Shown here in pieces: positions 32,901-45,600 of a stretch of DNA of 64,000 bases. A program made the position numbers and the translations under genes. The notes beneath the pieces are model-generated. The model saw only the letters and a list, made by a program, of their open reading frames with translations. It had not been told where the DNA came from and made no database searches. The stretch comes from Heterocephalus glaber (lineage: Eukaryota; Chordata; Mammalia; Rodentia; Bathyergidae), in assembly GCF_000247695.1 (NCBI RefSeq), contig NW_004624795.1, positions 3,814,280 through 3,878,279 of the forward strand, read 5' to 3'. How positions within the stretch are numbered: the stretch's first letter is position 1; each line of letters begins with the position of its first letter.

Positions 32901-35900
32901 CGCCTGTCACTTCCTGCTCCCCAAGACCCACCCCGCCCTATCCCAGCCTGGAACATGTGGCATAGGGGACAGGGCAGGGCATGGGGGTGTGACTGGCGGG
33001 GGACAGGCAGAGAGTGGGTCCCTTGGGGGTGCGGGTCAGGACCTGTCTCTGTCCCTTCCCTCGGGGGCCAGAGGGGGACTCCGAAGCCAAAAGGAGGCAA
33101 AGCAGAGTGAGCCTACCCTGGGGGACATGGGCAGCCCTGGCCAGGCTGAAAGTCACAGGATCGCAGGCCCCACTTGGAAGGTGTCACAGGCAGGCGACTG
33201 TCCCAGCCCACTCACTCCCCCTCCTGTCCTGGGAATGCAAGAGGTTGCCTTTGTCCTGGGGCTGGGAAAGGTCTGGGTCTTGTTTACTTTGTTAATGAAA
33301 AGGCCAAGCCCAAGAGGGATGAGGGGGACAGAGGACAAAAGGGCAGAGGGCGGGGACTTTGGTCTGCCCGGGCCTGAGCAGTACCAGGAGGTGGCCAGCA
33401 GGGAAGCCACTTGGAGCCGGAGTGGCCAGGGGCCAGGGCCCAGCTCTGTCCCCCTCGTGCCTCATCCCTGGAGACCAGAACCCAGTCACTTACTCCCCAG
33501 GCCTTGGGAGGGATCCTTTCCCCTCCAGCCTCAGGGACACCATGAGCCATCTGCTCCCGTGACGCCATGCACCCGCCAGCCCTGGGAAGTGTGGACATGA
33601 CCAGGCTCATAGGGCTGGCTGCCAGGGTCCTGCTCACTCTTTACCAAGTCCAGGGTTGGAGGGGCGCTCATCTAGCCCGAGCTGCAAACACTGAAAAAGT
33701 CACTATCAGAGCCTGGCATGGTGGAGCACAGCCATCATCCCAGCGGTCAGAAGGCTGAGGCAGGAGGATCACTGTGAGTTCAAGGCCAGCCTGAACTACA
33801 TAACGAGACCCTGGGTCACAAATGTTAAAATAACAACGAAAAAGGCAAAGGAAGTTCTCAGAGTCCAGGGGCTCAGAGCTCCGATCTCCTGGGAGCCCTA
33901 CACCAGGCTGCCAGAGCCCAGGCTGTGTGTGACCTGGCCTGGCCTCCAAGAGAGAACCCAAGCTCCAGTGGGGCCTCAAGGACCCTCCCCACCCAGCCAG
34001 ACCCCAACAGCCCGGACTCCGGGGTGACGGTGACAGTGATGTTCCTGTTCTGAACCCCCAGCTTCCTGATTCTGGCGGGAAGCAAGAGTCTGACTTGCCA
34101 CACGTCGCAGCCAACATGACTCCGTGTCACCCCGGGCCGAGGGGCCCGGCTGGGAGAGGAACAACCAGCTCACGGCCAAGGGCTGTGCTGTTTATAATGC
34201 CTGCCTCCCACGTGCTGAGCTCCTGTTCTGCACTCCTTCCCGCATGAATTCCTTCTTTCCTTTCCTCAGCAAGCCCTAGGGTATCATGACCATTTTACAG
34301 ATGAGGAAACCACGGCTGGAGAGGGAGGGAAGCGGCGGAGTAGTTCAGAATCTACTTCCCACACCAGCCTTAGTTCTCAACCATCCTGTGATAGCGCCCT
34401 CTGTCAAGAGACTCAGTCCGTTATTTTTAAAACACATCAATCTGGGGTCAACTTCATTAGTAATTTTTTAAAAATCCAAACATCTGTCCACAACATAATC
34501 AATAAACTGCAGCATAATCACAACGTGGAATATTATATAGCATCGAAAAAGCATGAGTGATCTCTACACAGACACATACAGGTGAATCTTTCTCCACGCC
34601 CCCTTTTTGGCAGGGTTGGAGATGGAATTCAGGGCTTTGTACCTGCTAGGTGAGCGCTCCACACTGAGTTATACCCCTGACATATAAGTGGATCTCTAAG
34701 TCCAGGGTTACACAAAAGAACCAAACCACAAAATATTACATAGCATACTTTCAAAATTAGGAGAAACCAAAATTAGAGCGTTTGGGAGTACAGTTCTGTG
34801 TCAGAAGCACTGTGCAAGCTCCAGAGGAAGCGAGAAGATTCCCAGCAGGCCTGGGCAGGAGCATCTGGGACCGGGAGGAAACTCGGGCCCACTAACCAGT
34901 GTGCAGGGAGGGGGCTGTCGCCAGCCTCATCCTTTTTCTTTTTTTTTTTTTGTGGTACTGGAGATTGAACGTAGGGCCTCACACATGCTAGTTCTCCCAC
35001 TGAGCCTTATCCCAAACCCATTATTATTACTTTTGGGGTTTTTTTGAGGCAGGGTCTTGCTATGCAGTTCAAGCTGGCCTTAAACTGACTATGTAGCCCA
35101 GGCTGGCCTCAAACTTCCAGCAATCCTCCTGCCTCAGCCTCCTAAGCACTGTGATTACATGTGTGCACCACTACCATGCCTGGCCTGTTTTTGGTTTTTT
35201 GAGACAGGGGCTCACTATGCAGCCCAGGCTGGCCTGGAACTCCTAGAGATCCTCCTGCCTCAGCCTCCTAAGTGCTGGGATTCTAGGGATGTGCCACCAC
35301 GCCCAGCTTCAGCCAGTTCTGAATGTGATTTGGGTTCCCTCGGGGCGGGGACAGGACCAGCTGGGGACCTCTGACTGGGAGTGGGGGGTGGCACAGCTTT
35401 CTGGGAGTGACAGCTCGGAGACAGCAGGGCAGCACAGAGGCCCCCAGCATGCGTCCATGAGCCCCTGGCTGGTACCTGGCCCTGGCAGAGCTGGTCAGGG
35501 CCCACACCTGGCAGACAGACTTCACTGTCCACTAAGGCATGGTCTCAGGTGCCCACCCGGGCAGGGGCAGCCGCAGTGGTCACTCTCATCCTCGCTGTGA
35601 CGCCTGGGCCGCAGCGAGTTCTGTTGCTCGGATGCCCCAGGCGGGACAGCTCCTGGGGGTGGAGGTCCCGAAGCCGACAGGAAGGGTGGCAGGGGCGTCC
35701 TGCTGCCATGACCCCCTCGGGCACGAGCGTGAATTCCTGAAAGCTCTCCCTTCTGCACCAGGGCTGGAACAGACCCCAGCCCTCGGCCCAGACCACTCTG
35801 GCAACCATCTCACCCTCCTGTGGACACACACGGCAGCTGGCACCCCCACGGCCCGCAGAGCTGCACCCTACCCCGTGTGCCCAGGCTGTGCTGTCCTGAA

Positions 35901-36594
35901 GGTGGCAGGGACCTCCATCCACTGCCACCCACACTGGAGGGCCGGGGACAGGGCCACCGGAGAAGCCACCGGGTTTCTGCACAGGAAGGAAGAGGGCTCG
36001 AGGGAGGCTGGCGGGAAATGCCTCGGTGTCAGCCTGGGGGGGGCTGTGCCCCGGGCACCCAGCACCCCCACAAAGACCAAGGGCTGCAGAGCCAGGGATG
36101 GCCCCACCCATGCACCCAAAGTGCACCGGCAGCCCCAGCCCTTCCCTGCCCTCCACTGGCTAGGGGTGCAGAGGCGGCAGGGGCAGGAGCTCACGTTGCT
36201 GATCTGGTCCTGGGTCTTCTTGATTCTCTGGAGCTCGGGGGTATCCGCCACCACGCTGAAGCCTTTGCCCTTGTTCTTCTCGAACTCCTCCTTGTAGCGC
36301 ACCTGGGGAGGAAAGCCGGGGTCAGCCGGGGAGCTGAGAGGCTGCTGGCAGCAGATAGTGGTCCTGGGCAGAAACTGCCAGGCGCTGCGGGGCATGGAAT
36401 GTGATGCCAGCCCTCGGGAGGCTGAGGCAGGAAGATGGCTTCGAATTCCAGGTCAGTTTGGGCTACACAGTAAGGTCTTGACTCAAAACAACAAAAAAAC
36501 TCATTCATACTCACCCAACAGCCATGTGCTCCCAGGAGTGATGTCATTTGCGCGTGTGCGCGCGCACACACACACACACACACACACATGCGCG

Positions 36595-36644
<50 letters not shown>

Positions 36645-39600
36645 CTATCAGCCCCATTGCACAGAGAAGGAAACTGAGCCACCCAGAGGCGAGGTCTCCC
36701 GAAGGAGGCCACAGGGCCTGGCAGCCACTGTCAGAGGCCCTGCCTCCCCTGCCCACCCTGCCGAGTGCCTGGGGTTTCCAGTCAGCCGCTGAGAGAGAGC
36801 TGTGCCAAAGGGCGATGTCGGGCCCAGAAAGGCTGCGTGACACAGGCATGGCGAAGGCTGATCAGTGAGCCTCTGATGCCATGGCTTCCTGGGGAGCAGG
36901 CACAGACACAGGGGCAGAGATGGGGATGCGAAATCACCACTTTCCTATGGAAACTCAGGCTCCCCAAGGCTGGAGATGATGGAGGCGGGGCGGGGCTGCC
37001 TCTCACCTTCCAGAGGTTCTCTGGCCCTCGGCAGCCATCTGTTCCACCCCATAGCTGCCTCCACTTCCTCCCAAGTAAATGGGGTCAGCCCAGGACAGGG
37101 AGCCTCGGGCGCATCTGGGAGGACAGCCCAGGCAGTTCCCAGGTTCCCAGGCCTGGCTCCTCTGCCCTCGGCTCTGTGCTGTCCTGACCCCGCCCAGGCC
37201 ACACCTGGCAGGTCCCCAGTGGGTTTCCCCACAGATGGAAAAGAAAGGCTGAAACTGGGCACGGTGCCTGGGCTGTAGTCCCTGCTACTCAGGTGGCTGA
37301 GGCAGGAGGATTACAAGTTCAAGCCCAGCCTGGGCAAGATCCTGTCTCAAAAACAAAACAAAACAAAACAAAAACCCCACAAAACAAAAATCACCTGGGC
37401 TGGAGGAGAGCTCCATTCCCATCAGACCAGAAGGCGGAGCGGGGACAGGAACCCCTCAGTCTGGCCCTTGCTGGTAACCTTGGGCCACATCCCTGACCTC
37501 TAAAGTCTCGGCCCCCACATCTGTACAGTGGGGATCCAGGACCAGCCATTGGGCCCACAACGCAGGCTGGGCTCAGGCCACACCCGGCAAGGAGGGAGTG
37601 AGGCTGTGAATCTGGTGTCTGTGTCCATGCAGACCCAGTGCCAAGCCGCTCCCTCCTGCTTCCTGGCTTCCCAAGGGTCAGGCCCTCCTCCGGGGGAACC
37701 ATTGCCATGGCAACATGGAGTGACATCATCGGGTTCCCAGGCCCAGGAGCTGCCTCCCCTCCTTGCCAGGAAGGGAAAATCATTTCACTCCTAATGCAAG
37801 AGGCCCACAAGGGTGGGCAGGTGGGGTCACTTTGGTGTGGGCTAAGGGGACAGGCGAGGTGATCTCTTAATACCTCCCACTCTAAGCGGGATGTGGTGCA
37901 CAGTCCTGTAATTCCAGCTCTTGGGAGGCTGAGGCAGGAGGATCCCCTGAACTACATAGTAAGACCCCCAAAAAAATCCAAAAAGAAAATCTCAGTGACT
38001 TCAAGTTCAAGGCCAGCCTGGACTACTGTGTCAACAGCCGGACACTGTCTCAAAACAAAGCAGGCCTCTGGCTCCAGAGCTGCAACCATTCCTCAGCACC
38101 CTTAGGCCTTACCCAGAGTCAAGGTACAGAAGATTCTAAGGGACTTCAGTGCTGCAAGGGCTGGTAGAGGGCCAGGGAAAGGCCCAGAGCCTGCAGGGAT
38201 GGCCCAAGTCCCTTCACCAGGTCCCCTTTGCCCATGCAGGAATGCTTGCCCACCGTCGGGTGGCTCATGGGAGCTTTGGGCGGAAGCTTTGGAGGGGATC
38301 CGCCTGAGGTCACTCCACAGATGTCTGCGGGGGCAGAGCGCGACTCAGCACTTTGGCCGGAAGACTCTACCCCAGGTTGGTGACCGGCCTCCCACCCTGG
38401 AAACTCCCACGACAGGGCTGGCCTAAAGCCTGGGGCTCCAGACCCCCACATGGCCTTGGCTATGCAATTCTGCTTTCTATCTGTAGATCCTGACTCTCCC
38501 CAGCTCTGTACAGTTCATCAGTTATCCATCAAACACACGGGGCAGTGTGGTTTGGAAAACGACTGATCTCATGATCAAACATTAAAAAAGATCATGCAGG
38601 AGCTGGGGATTTAGCTCAGTGGTTTCGCTGCCTGCTGCGCAAGCACGAGGATCCGAGTTCAATCCCCAGTACCAAAAAAAAAAAAAATGTAATCAAAAAA
38701 GATCATGTCACAGGCTGGGGATGCAGCTCAGTGGCACTGTTTTTGCCTGGCAAGTGCAAGGTCCTGAGTTCGATCCCCAATACCAAAAAAAGATCATGCC
38801 AGGCGGGCTGGGTGTGGATACCCCCTGCGCAGAATAAGATGAAGATGAAAAGATCACGATTTAAAAAAAAAAAGTATTAAGCACCAGGCACAGTGATGCA
38901 TGCCTGTAATGCTAGCACTCCGGTGGCTGAGGCAGGAGGATCACAAGTTTGAGGCCAGCCTGAACTACAGAGTAAGACCCTGTCTCAAAAAGACAAAATG
39001 AGGGCCGGGGATTTAGCTCAGTGATTCTGGCGCCTGCCTCGCAAGCGCAAGGTCCCAAGTTCGATCCTCGGTACCAAAAAAAAAAAAAAGACAAAACGAA
39101 AGTATTGAACAAAATACACCACCAACCATTCCCACTTACTGGGTCTCTACTATGTGCCAGGCCCATACTATGTAACCCATTCCCTTTTAAAAAGAGGGGA
39201 AATGGGGCCGGGGATGTAGCTCAGTGGTTTCGCTGCCTGCTGCACAAGTGCAAGGACCCGAGTTCAATCCCCAGTACCAAAAAAAAATTAAGTAAAAATA
39301 AAAATAAAAAGATGGGAAAAGAGGGAAAAGGCTTTTAAATTAGCCAGCATAGATGGGGAGGAGAGCTAAGGAGAAAGGCCAGGGCTGGAGGGGGGGTTCA
39401 AAGCTCTCTGTGTCCATTTCCTGTCCCTTCCAGAACTGGCTCATGCCAGAGCAGTGAGGTGTCCCCCAAGTCCTGAAACCCACAGGGTGGTAATCCTACT
39501 TCATCTACAAAACCACCCGGCGCAGAAGGCCCCAAGGCCGAGGCCCCCGTGCAGCTAAGTGACATCCGTGGGGTGCTGCCTGCTGGACCAGCCACAGATC

Positions 39601-42600
39601 CAACCTCACTGCCTCTCCCACGGCAGCCTGAGGTGTCGATAAAGGAGAAATGAAAGAGACCCTCCTGATACTTCTGCCTGGGCCAGCTCAGCACCCCAAA
39701 CCCCAAAGCTGCCAGTCCACTCAGCCTGGCTTGGGGGGAGGGGGTCACAGCTGTTTCGGCAGGACAGCACCGCGGTTGCCTCCCCACGCAGGGAAACCAC
39801 AGGTGCCCCAGACACCTAAGGTGCCACTTTGGGGACCAACACAGCGACAGGAAGACAAATGAAGTAGAAATAGCACAGGCAGCTCACTGGGCTGCGGCCG
39901 CAGAGGGTGGGTGCCTCCCACTTCCCTCCTCACCCGCCTGCCCCGCCCCCACGCAGGGCCACAGGAACCAGGACCTGCCACGGCCCCAGCCAGGCTGCGG
40001 CCTGCCCCTCAGAGCAGCCGGTGTGGCGGTCCTGGTGCTGGTGGCGGTGGAGGAAGCCAAGAGGGGCAAGTAAAGCCCTGAGTCTCCTGAGTCAGCCCAG
40101 TGCTCCTGCCTGGCTCCTTCAGAACCACCTAGGCTCCAAATGCAGTTTCTAGCCCACACCTGGAGCCCCATGTGGGCCTGGGAATCTGCATCCCACAACC
40201 CCTGGGACCTGCTGGTGCCCTGCATGAGGCCCTTGGATGCTGCCGGGCAGGTCCTGCGGGCCAGTGAGGAGCATAGCAAGCAGCCAGACCAGCTGGGCTC
40301 GAAATCCTGGGCCCTGGGCAGCAAGTGCCTTCTCCCACACTCAGAGACCCTACCTGTGCCGCAGAACGAGAGCCCCTTCCCCAGGAGGCTGTGAAGGGTG
40401 AGCGAGGTCAGGGACGCCCCCGTGCACACACGCAGCCTGGCCTCCTCATGACCCCCACACCCCTGCTCCACGAGGGGACCCAGATGAGCAGCAGTCAGGC
40501 CCAGGCGGGCAGAGGAACCTCGCCCCTGGGATAAAAAAGACCAGAGCCGGATCCCAGCCCTCACTGTACCACCAAGCAAAGCCTCAGTCCCTGACCCGGG
40601 ACTCGGAGGGAACAGATCTCCCACCCCACCCCTAGTTAAGTGAAGAGACTGAACCCAGGGGCTGTCACACTAAGCTACACCCCCAGCCCTTTTTATTTTT
40701 CCTTCTTTCGTTTGTTTGTTTTGAGATAGGGTCTCGCTTTGTAACTCAGGCTGTCCTTGAACTCACAGCAATCCTCCTGCCTTAGCCTCCCAAGTGCTGG
40801 GATCACAGGTGTGTGCCACCACATCCAGCTTTAACTTTTTATTTTGAGACAGGGTCTCACTAACTAGCTAAGTCATTAAATTGCCCAGGCTAGGCTGGAA
40901 CTTGAGATCCTCCTGCCTCAGCCTCCCAGAGTGCTGGGATGACAGGCATGCGCCACCACGCCCACCCAGACCACAGGCTTCTTGCTCGGTGTCCCCTACC
41001 CAGGGTGTACCTCTCCCCACACCGCAGGGCTCAGGCAAGCAGAACCCTTCACATCTGCCCTCCACAGGTAGAGAAGGTTTGGGGTCACTGCAGGGGAAGG
41101 CTGTGCAGCCTCAGACTGCAGGGAGCTCCCCAAACCCAGCTCTGAGACTGGGAAGGTGTAAATGGAGCCGCCTCCTGGAGGAGGCAGGCTTTTGGGGGGC
41201 TCAGGGCACACTCAATCAGACACACACCTCTCCAGGAAGCAGGGCCTGGCTCTGCCCCAGCTAAAGTCAGGAAGTGTGAAGCAAGCACCTGGGGTGGAGG
41301 TGGAGGAGGATTGCACCACGTTGGCCCCAGGACGGACCACAGGGGAAGGAACCCTGGCAGGTCCCCTGACACCATCCACCCACACGCCTGCCCGCGCCCA
41401 CCTGGCTCTGAAGCTCACTCTGCTGCTTGAGGCGAAGGTTTTCCGGGGTGTCGGCCACCATGGTGAAGGACTGCTTGGGGTAGTGTCTGCGGGACAGAAC
41501 AAAGGGGGGTCACCTACAGCAGCCCCTGCCAGCCCCAGGACCTGCAGGACCCCATGGCCACTGCCGCCCCTGAGCGCAGGAGAGCGTTTCTCTCCCGCTG
41601 ACCAGGAAGCTGGTCAAGGGCTCTCCTGAGAACAGGATGGGGACGTCCCGGACCACCTCGCCAGGCTGGGGAGGGCATGGGGTCGGGAAAAGACCGGAAG
41701 CGGAAGCCAGGTGTGGTGGTGCCCGCTGGGAATCCTGGCCCTGGAGAGGCTGGAGGACCGCGAGCCTGAGGCCAGCCTGGGCTACGCAGTGAGGCCCTAT
41801 CTCAAGTAACAAAATGGAGACCAGCCATGCCCAGGAAGGGCAAGAGGGACACAGGACAGGAGGGACACATGGGGGCTTCCTGGAGGAGCTGGTGACAGAA
41901 GGCTGCAGACACCCACAGTGGCACTGCAGTTGTCCCGGGAGCCGATGGGTTTTTCTGCTGTGCTGGGAATCGAACCCAGGGCCCAGAGAAGACTCAAGGC
42001 AACCACTACCACTGGGCCACACCCCAAGGGCCGGCTTAATGAGAGGGTGGGGAGCAAAAGCAGCTTGCCCAGCCTGCAGGGCCCCAGGGTGCCCCTCACT
42101 TCCCAGGGGGGAACACACGGCCAGCCTGTCATCTTATCTCCCGGCCGCTCTCCAAGATGGGTCCAAGATGGGACGCAGCCGTGGTCTCTGTCCATTGATT
42201 CATCCCACGCACCCAGAGCATGGCTGGTGTTCAGGAGTACTTGTTTTTTGGTTTTTTTCGGTACCGGGATTCGAACTCGGGTCCTTGTGCTTGCACAGCA
42301 GGCACCGAAACAACTGAGCTAAATCCCTGGCCCCAGCAGTACTTCTTGAAGACACAAAGGTCACACTAGGCACCGAAGCTGGGCCAGTACCAGAACTCGT
42401 GTCTCCTACGACCCCCAGGTCAACATGAGGTTCTGCAGCAAACCAGCTGCACTGACACAGGAGCAGCGGCAGCTGAGTGGGCCCAACTATTTCAGGGACT
42501 GATGGGTGGCTTCCTCCATGCCAGGGCCCAGGTCTGGCCCCCTTTTGCTCTGGGTGACCATGTCCACCAGAATTGTGACCACTGAAAATCCCAGGTCAGA

Positions 42601-45600
42601 GACACAGTGGCCTCCTGGGGCCTCCATCTGGGCATGTCCCCGTCGGGGAGCTGCCCCGAGCTGCCACTTGACTGTGATCTCACCAAACCTGCCCTGTCTT
42701 CCGGCTGCCTGCACTGCCCTGTGGACGCACGGCCTCTCTGAGCAGGCGCTGGGTGACCTTGGCAAGTCCTCCGCCACTCTGGGCCAGCCCTGTGAGCGGC
42801 TCTGGCTCTCCCCGCAGAGCAAGGGAAGGAGGAGAAAGGCAAACACAGGTGCCCACATCTGGCAACAGAAACGGCCCACAGATGAACACAGGGGGAAGGC
42901 GGGGTCCGCCCCCAGGCCTGGCCCTGCTCCATGCAGCCAGGGCCACCCACAGCTCAGAAGCTCGTTCCCAGTTCCCGAGCAATTTAGGGGAAGGCAGAGC
43001 TGAGCTGAGTGTGACAGAACAGCCAGCCCTGAGGTCCGGGGGGTGGGCTTCAGAGAGGACCCTGCCCAGATGGGGGACATGGCGAGGGCAGTATTTCTCT
43101 CTAAGTAGGGACACACAGGGCGGAAGTGGGTAGCTCTGGGGCAGCCGTTCAGGGTCAATTCTGAGGATGAGGTGGTGTCAGGAGGGACAGAGTAAAAGGA
43201 AGTGGCAGAGGGAGAGGCGGGGCACCCCAACCAGAAGTCCAGGGGAGCCATCGGCAAGGGGTTTTGCGTTTCCAAGAACACACAGGGTTAAATCAGGCCA
43301 CCAGCTCCGGTGGCCCAAGGACAGCCAGACATGAGCTCGCTGTACCCCGCCCTCTCCACAGAGCCCCAGCTCCTGCCACCCCGGTAGCATGACCGCCAAC
43401 ATGTGCGCCCTGCCACTGCAATGGGCATCTGTGGGACACAGGGTGGCTGCGTTGCCCCCCATTCACAGCCGCCCCACACCCAGGCCACGACCCTGCCTTG
43501 TCAGGCGGCTCAGGACTGAGCCGAGGGTGCTCCATCCTCCTTAGGGACCCTGTCATCCCCAGTCTCAGGCCCCCAGAACCAGAACCCTAATCCATCAAAA
43601 AGGATGGGGGGGTGAACCAGCCTAGACTTTAACTCAGTTTAATTTGCCAGGTGCTTTGAAGGATTTTAATCTGGAGGCAGATTAACTAAACGAAAGAGGA
43701 GCCCCAGGGCTTCCGACCCACCCCTGCGGGCCACTTCCCCCTGCCAGGTCGGCCCCCAGCCCCCAGACCTGGTAAGACAACCCAGCATCTCCCTCCCCTG
43801 CTCACTGGCTTCAGGTTCCCATGGCAACTGCATCCTCAGCTCCAGGCGAAAGAGCAGGCAGAGAGAGGGGTCTGCGGGGTGTGGATGGGGGCAGGGGAGA
43901 GCCGCAGCCATCACTCCATGGGCGTCCTCCACCAAGGAGAAGGCCACCACACAAAGCCAAATCCAGGAGGCTTCGCAGGAGCCCGGTCATGACAAGGTGA
44001 CAAGGACAGGAGCCTGGGTCTTAGGAGGGAGGTGGCTCGCCCCTCCTCCACCAACACGGCGGGCTCTGAAGCAGACTCCTACTGACCTGACCTCCTCTGT
44101 CCTCTCCCCACAGCCCTCACCCTCAGATTCCAGGCTGGATGGAGGAGGGGTGTGTGAGCGTGTGCTCGTGCACCAACGTGGACTCTAAGACAGACACAGG
44201 GACACCATCCCAGCTGGAACCCAGCCCCACAACAGACAGGACAGGTGAGGGGCAGCAGGGCAGGGTTCGAGGACCCAGCAGGGAGCAGAGTCCAGAGCAC
44301 AGTGCTCTTTTTCTCAGGCCAGTCCGGGGCCCCACACCACTCCTCCCTGTGCCAGGAGCTTTAGGGAGCAGCTTGCTGGACAGGATGCCCGGGACAGGGG
44401 AAGGGCACAACCAAGAAGTTGGGTGGCTTGGAAGAAAGGTGCAGGCAGCAGCCTGGCCCTCGGGACACGGGGCAGCCACAAAGTGGCCCTGTCTTGTGTC
44501 CCGTGCACCTTGCCCTGAAGTTCACTGCCAGACTTCGGTATTACAGGCCAGGCATGCTGATGCACCTAGAATCCCAGCACTGGGGAGGCTGAGGCAGGAG
44601 GATTGCTGAGAGCTCGAGGCCAGCCTGAGCCACTCAGTGAGAGCCTGTCTCAGAAGCACATCAACAACAAAATTCCAAAAGTGGGGGTTTTCCAGGGACA
44701 GACAGTGACCTGTGGTAGCAGACAGGCAGTCTCTGTCCCAGGAGAGGGGTCACCCTGAGGACCTGGGTCACCTTCCTCCTCCGAAGGCCTCAAGGGCAGG
44801 CACGGCTCCTGGGGGTCAGGGACAGTGCCTCGCTCTGCTACCAGCCCCACTCCAGGGGCAACACAGACCCGACACCCAGCTCCCCTTTCCACAGGAACCT
44901 CAGCCCCTCCAGGCCTGGGCCCCTTCAAAACCACAGCTTTGTGTTCAAGGAATAACAAAAATACATGGACAAAAGCAACAAGGAGCTTAAGGTTTTACCA
45001 AAAGGAAAAAAAAAAACCAGAACAAAAAACACACCAGAAAAACGGCCCTGACACCCTGCCTCTGGTCAGAGCTGCGGGTTCCAAAGCCCCTGTTGGCGAC
45101 GCTGCCTAGACCAGCAGAAGGGCTCCCTAACCCACCTTCTCAGGCTCCTTTCCCCTCCTGTCCCCCCAGACCCAGGGGCAAAGCTGGGGACAGGAGGCAA
45201 CAAGAAAGGGTTGTCTGACCAGAGGGGGAAAAGGCAAAGTCCGATAGATCAAGGGCAGACTGGAGGAAGGACTTCCCAGCCCTCAGGGACAACAAAGCTA
45301 TACACACACGAAAAAGAAGAAAATAAAACAAAGCTGGGCACAGTACATTCCCAGTACTAGCACTTGGGAGGCTGAGGCAGGGGGGTCACAGGGAGTTCAA
45401 GGCCAAGTTGGGGTACACAGAAACCCAGCGAAGTGGACCTGACCCCACGCCCCTCTCAGGCCTTGGGAGGGGGCAGGAGCACAGTCCCCAATGCCCCAGG
45501 ACCAAGGACATCTCTGTCCTCCCAGCCCCTCACCCCACACCTCAAGCAAACTGCTGGGTGAACCCCGACATCTAAAATCAATGATGAAGGAAAAGGTGCA

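Larger units (their letters stand above)
31644..36194 (-). other. LASP1: LASP1 intron 4
   Basis: About 4.55 kb. B1s at 31736-31840 (+), 32414-32530 (-), 33710-33825 (+); B1-ID dimer 31841-32045 (+); MIR-like 32090-32240; MIR-like 34195-34330; L1-like scrap 34485-34790; SINE stack 34932-35307. No other exon seen. Confidence 0.85.
36303..41401 (-). other. LASP1: LASP1 intron 3
   Basis: About 5.1 kb. B1s at 36381-36500, 37252-37392, 37885-38060 and 38884-38999 (+); IDs at 38600-38689, 38713-38792, 39002-39090 and 39205-39289 (+); reverse SINE stack 40645-40966; MIR-like 36644-36725, 37468-37535 and 39120-39180. The rest is GC-rich unique sequence. Confidence 0.85.

Noticed and set aside
32683..33600. 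305-codon plus-strand frame in LASP1 intron 4
   Set aside because: Low-complexity composition of GC-rich intron; no recognisable motif and no splice-consistent partner.
36549..36642. Regularly spaced repeats as a possible array-type system
   Set aside because: Simple dinucleotide microsatellite; no spacers, and the window is mammalian.
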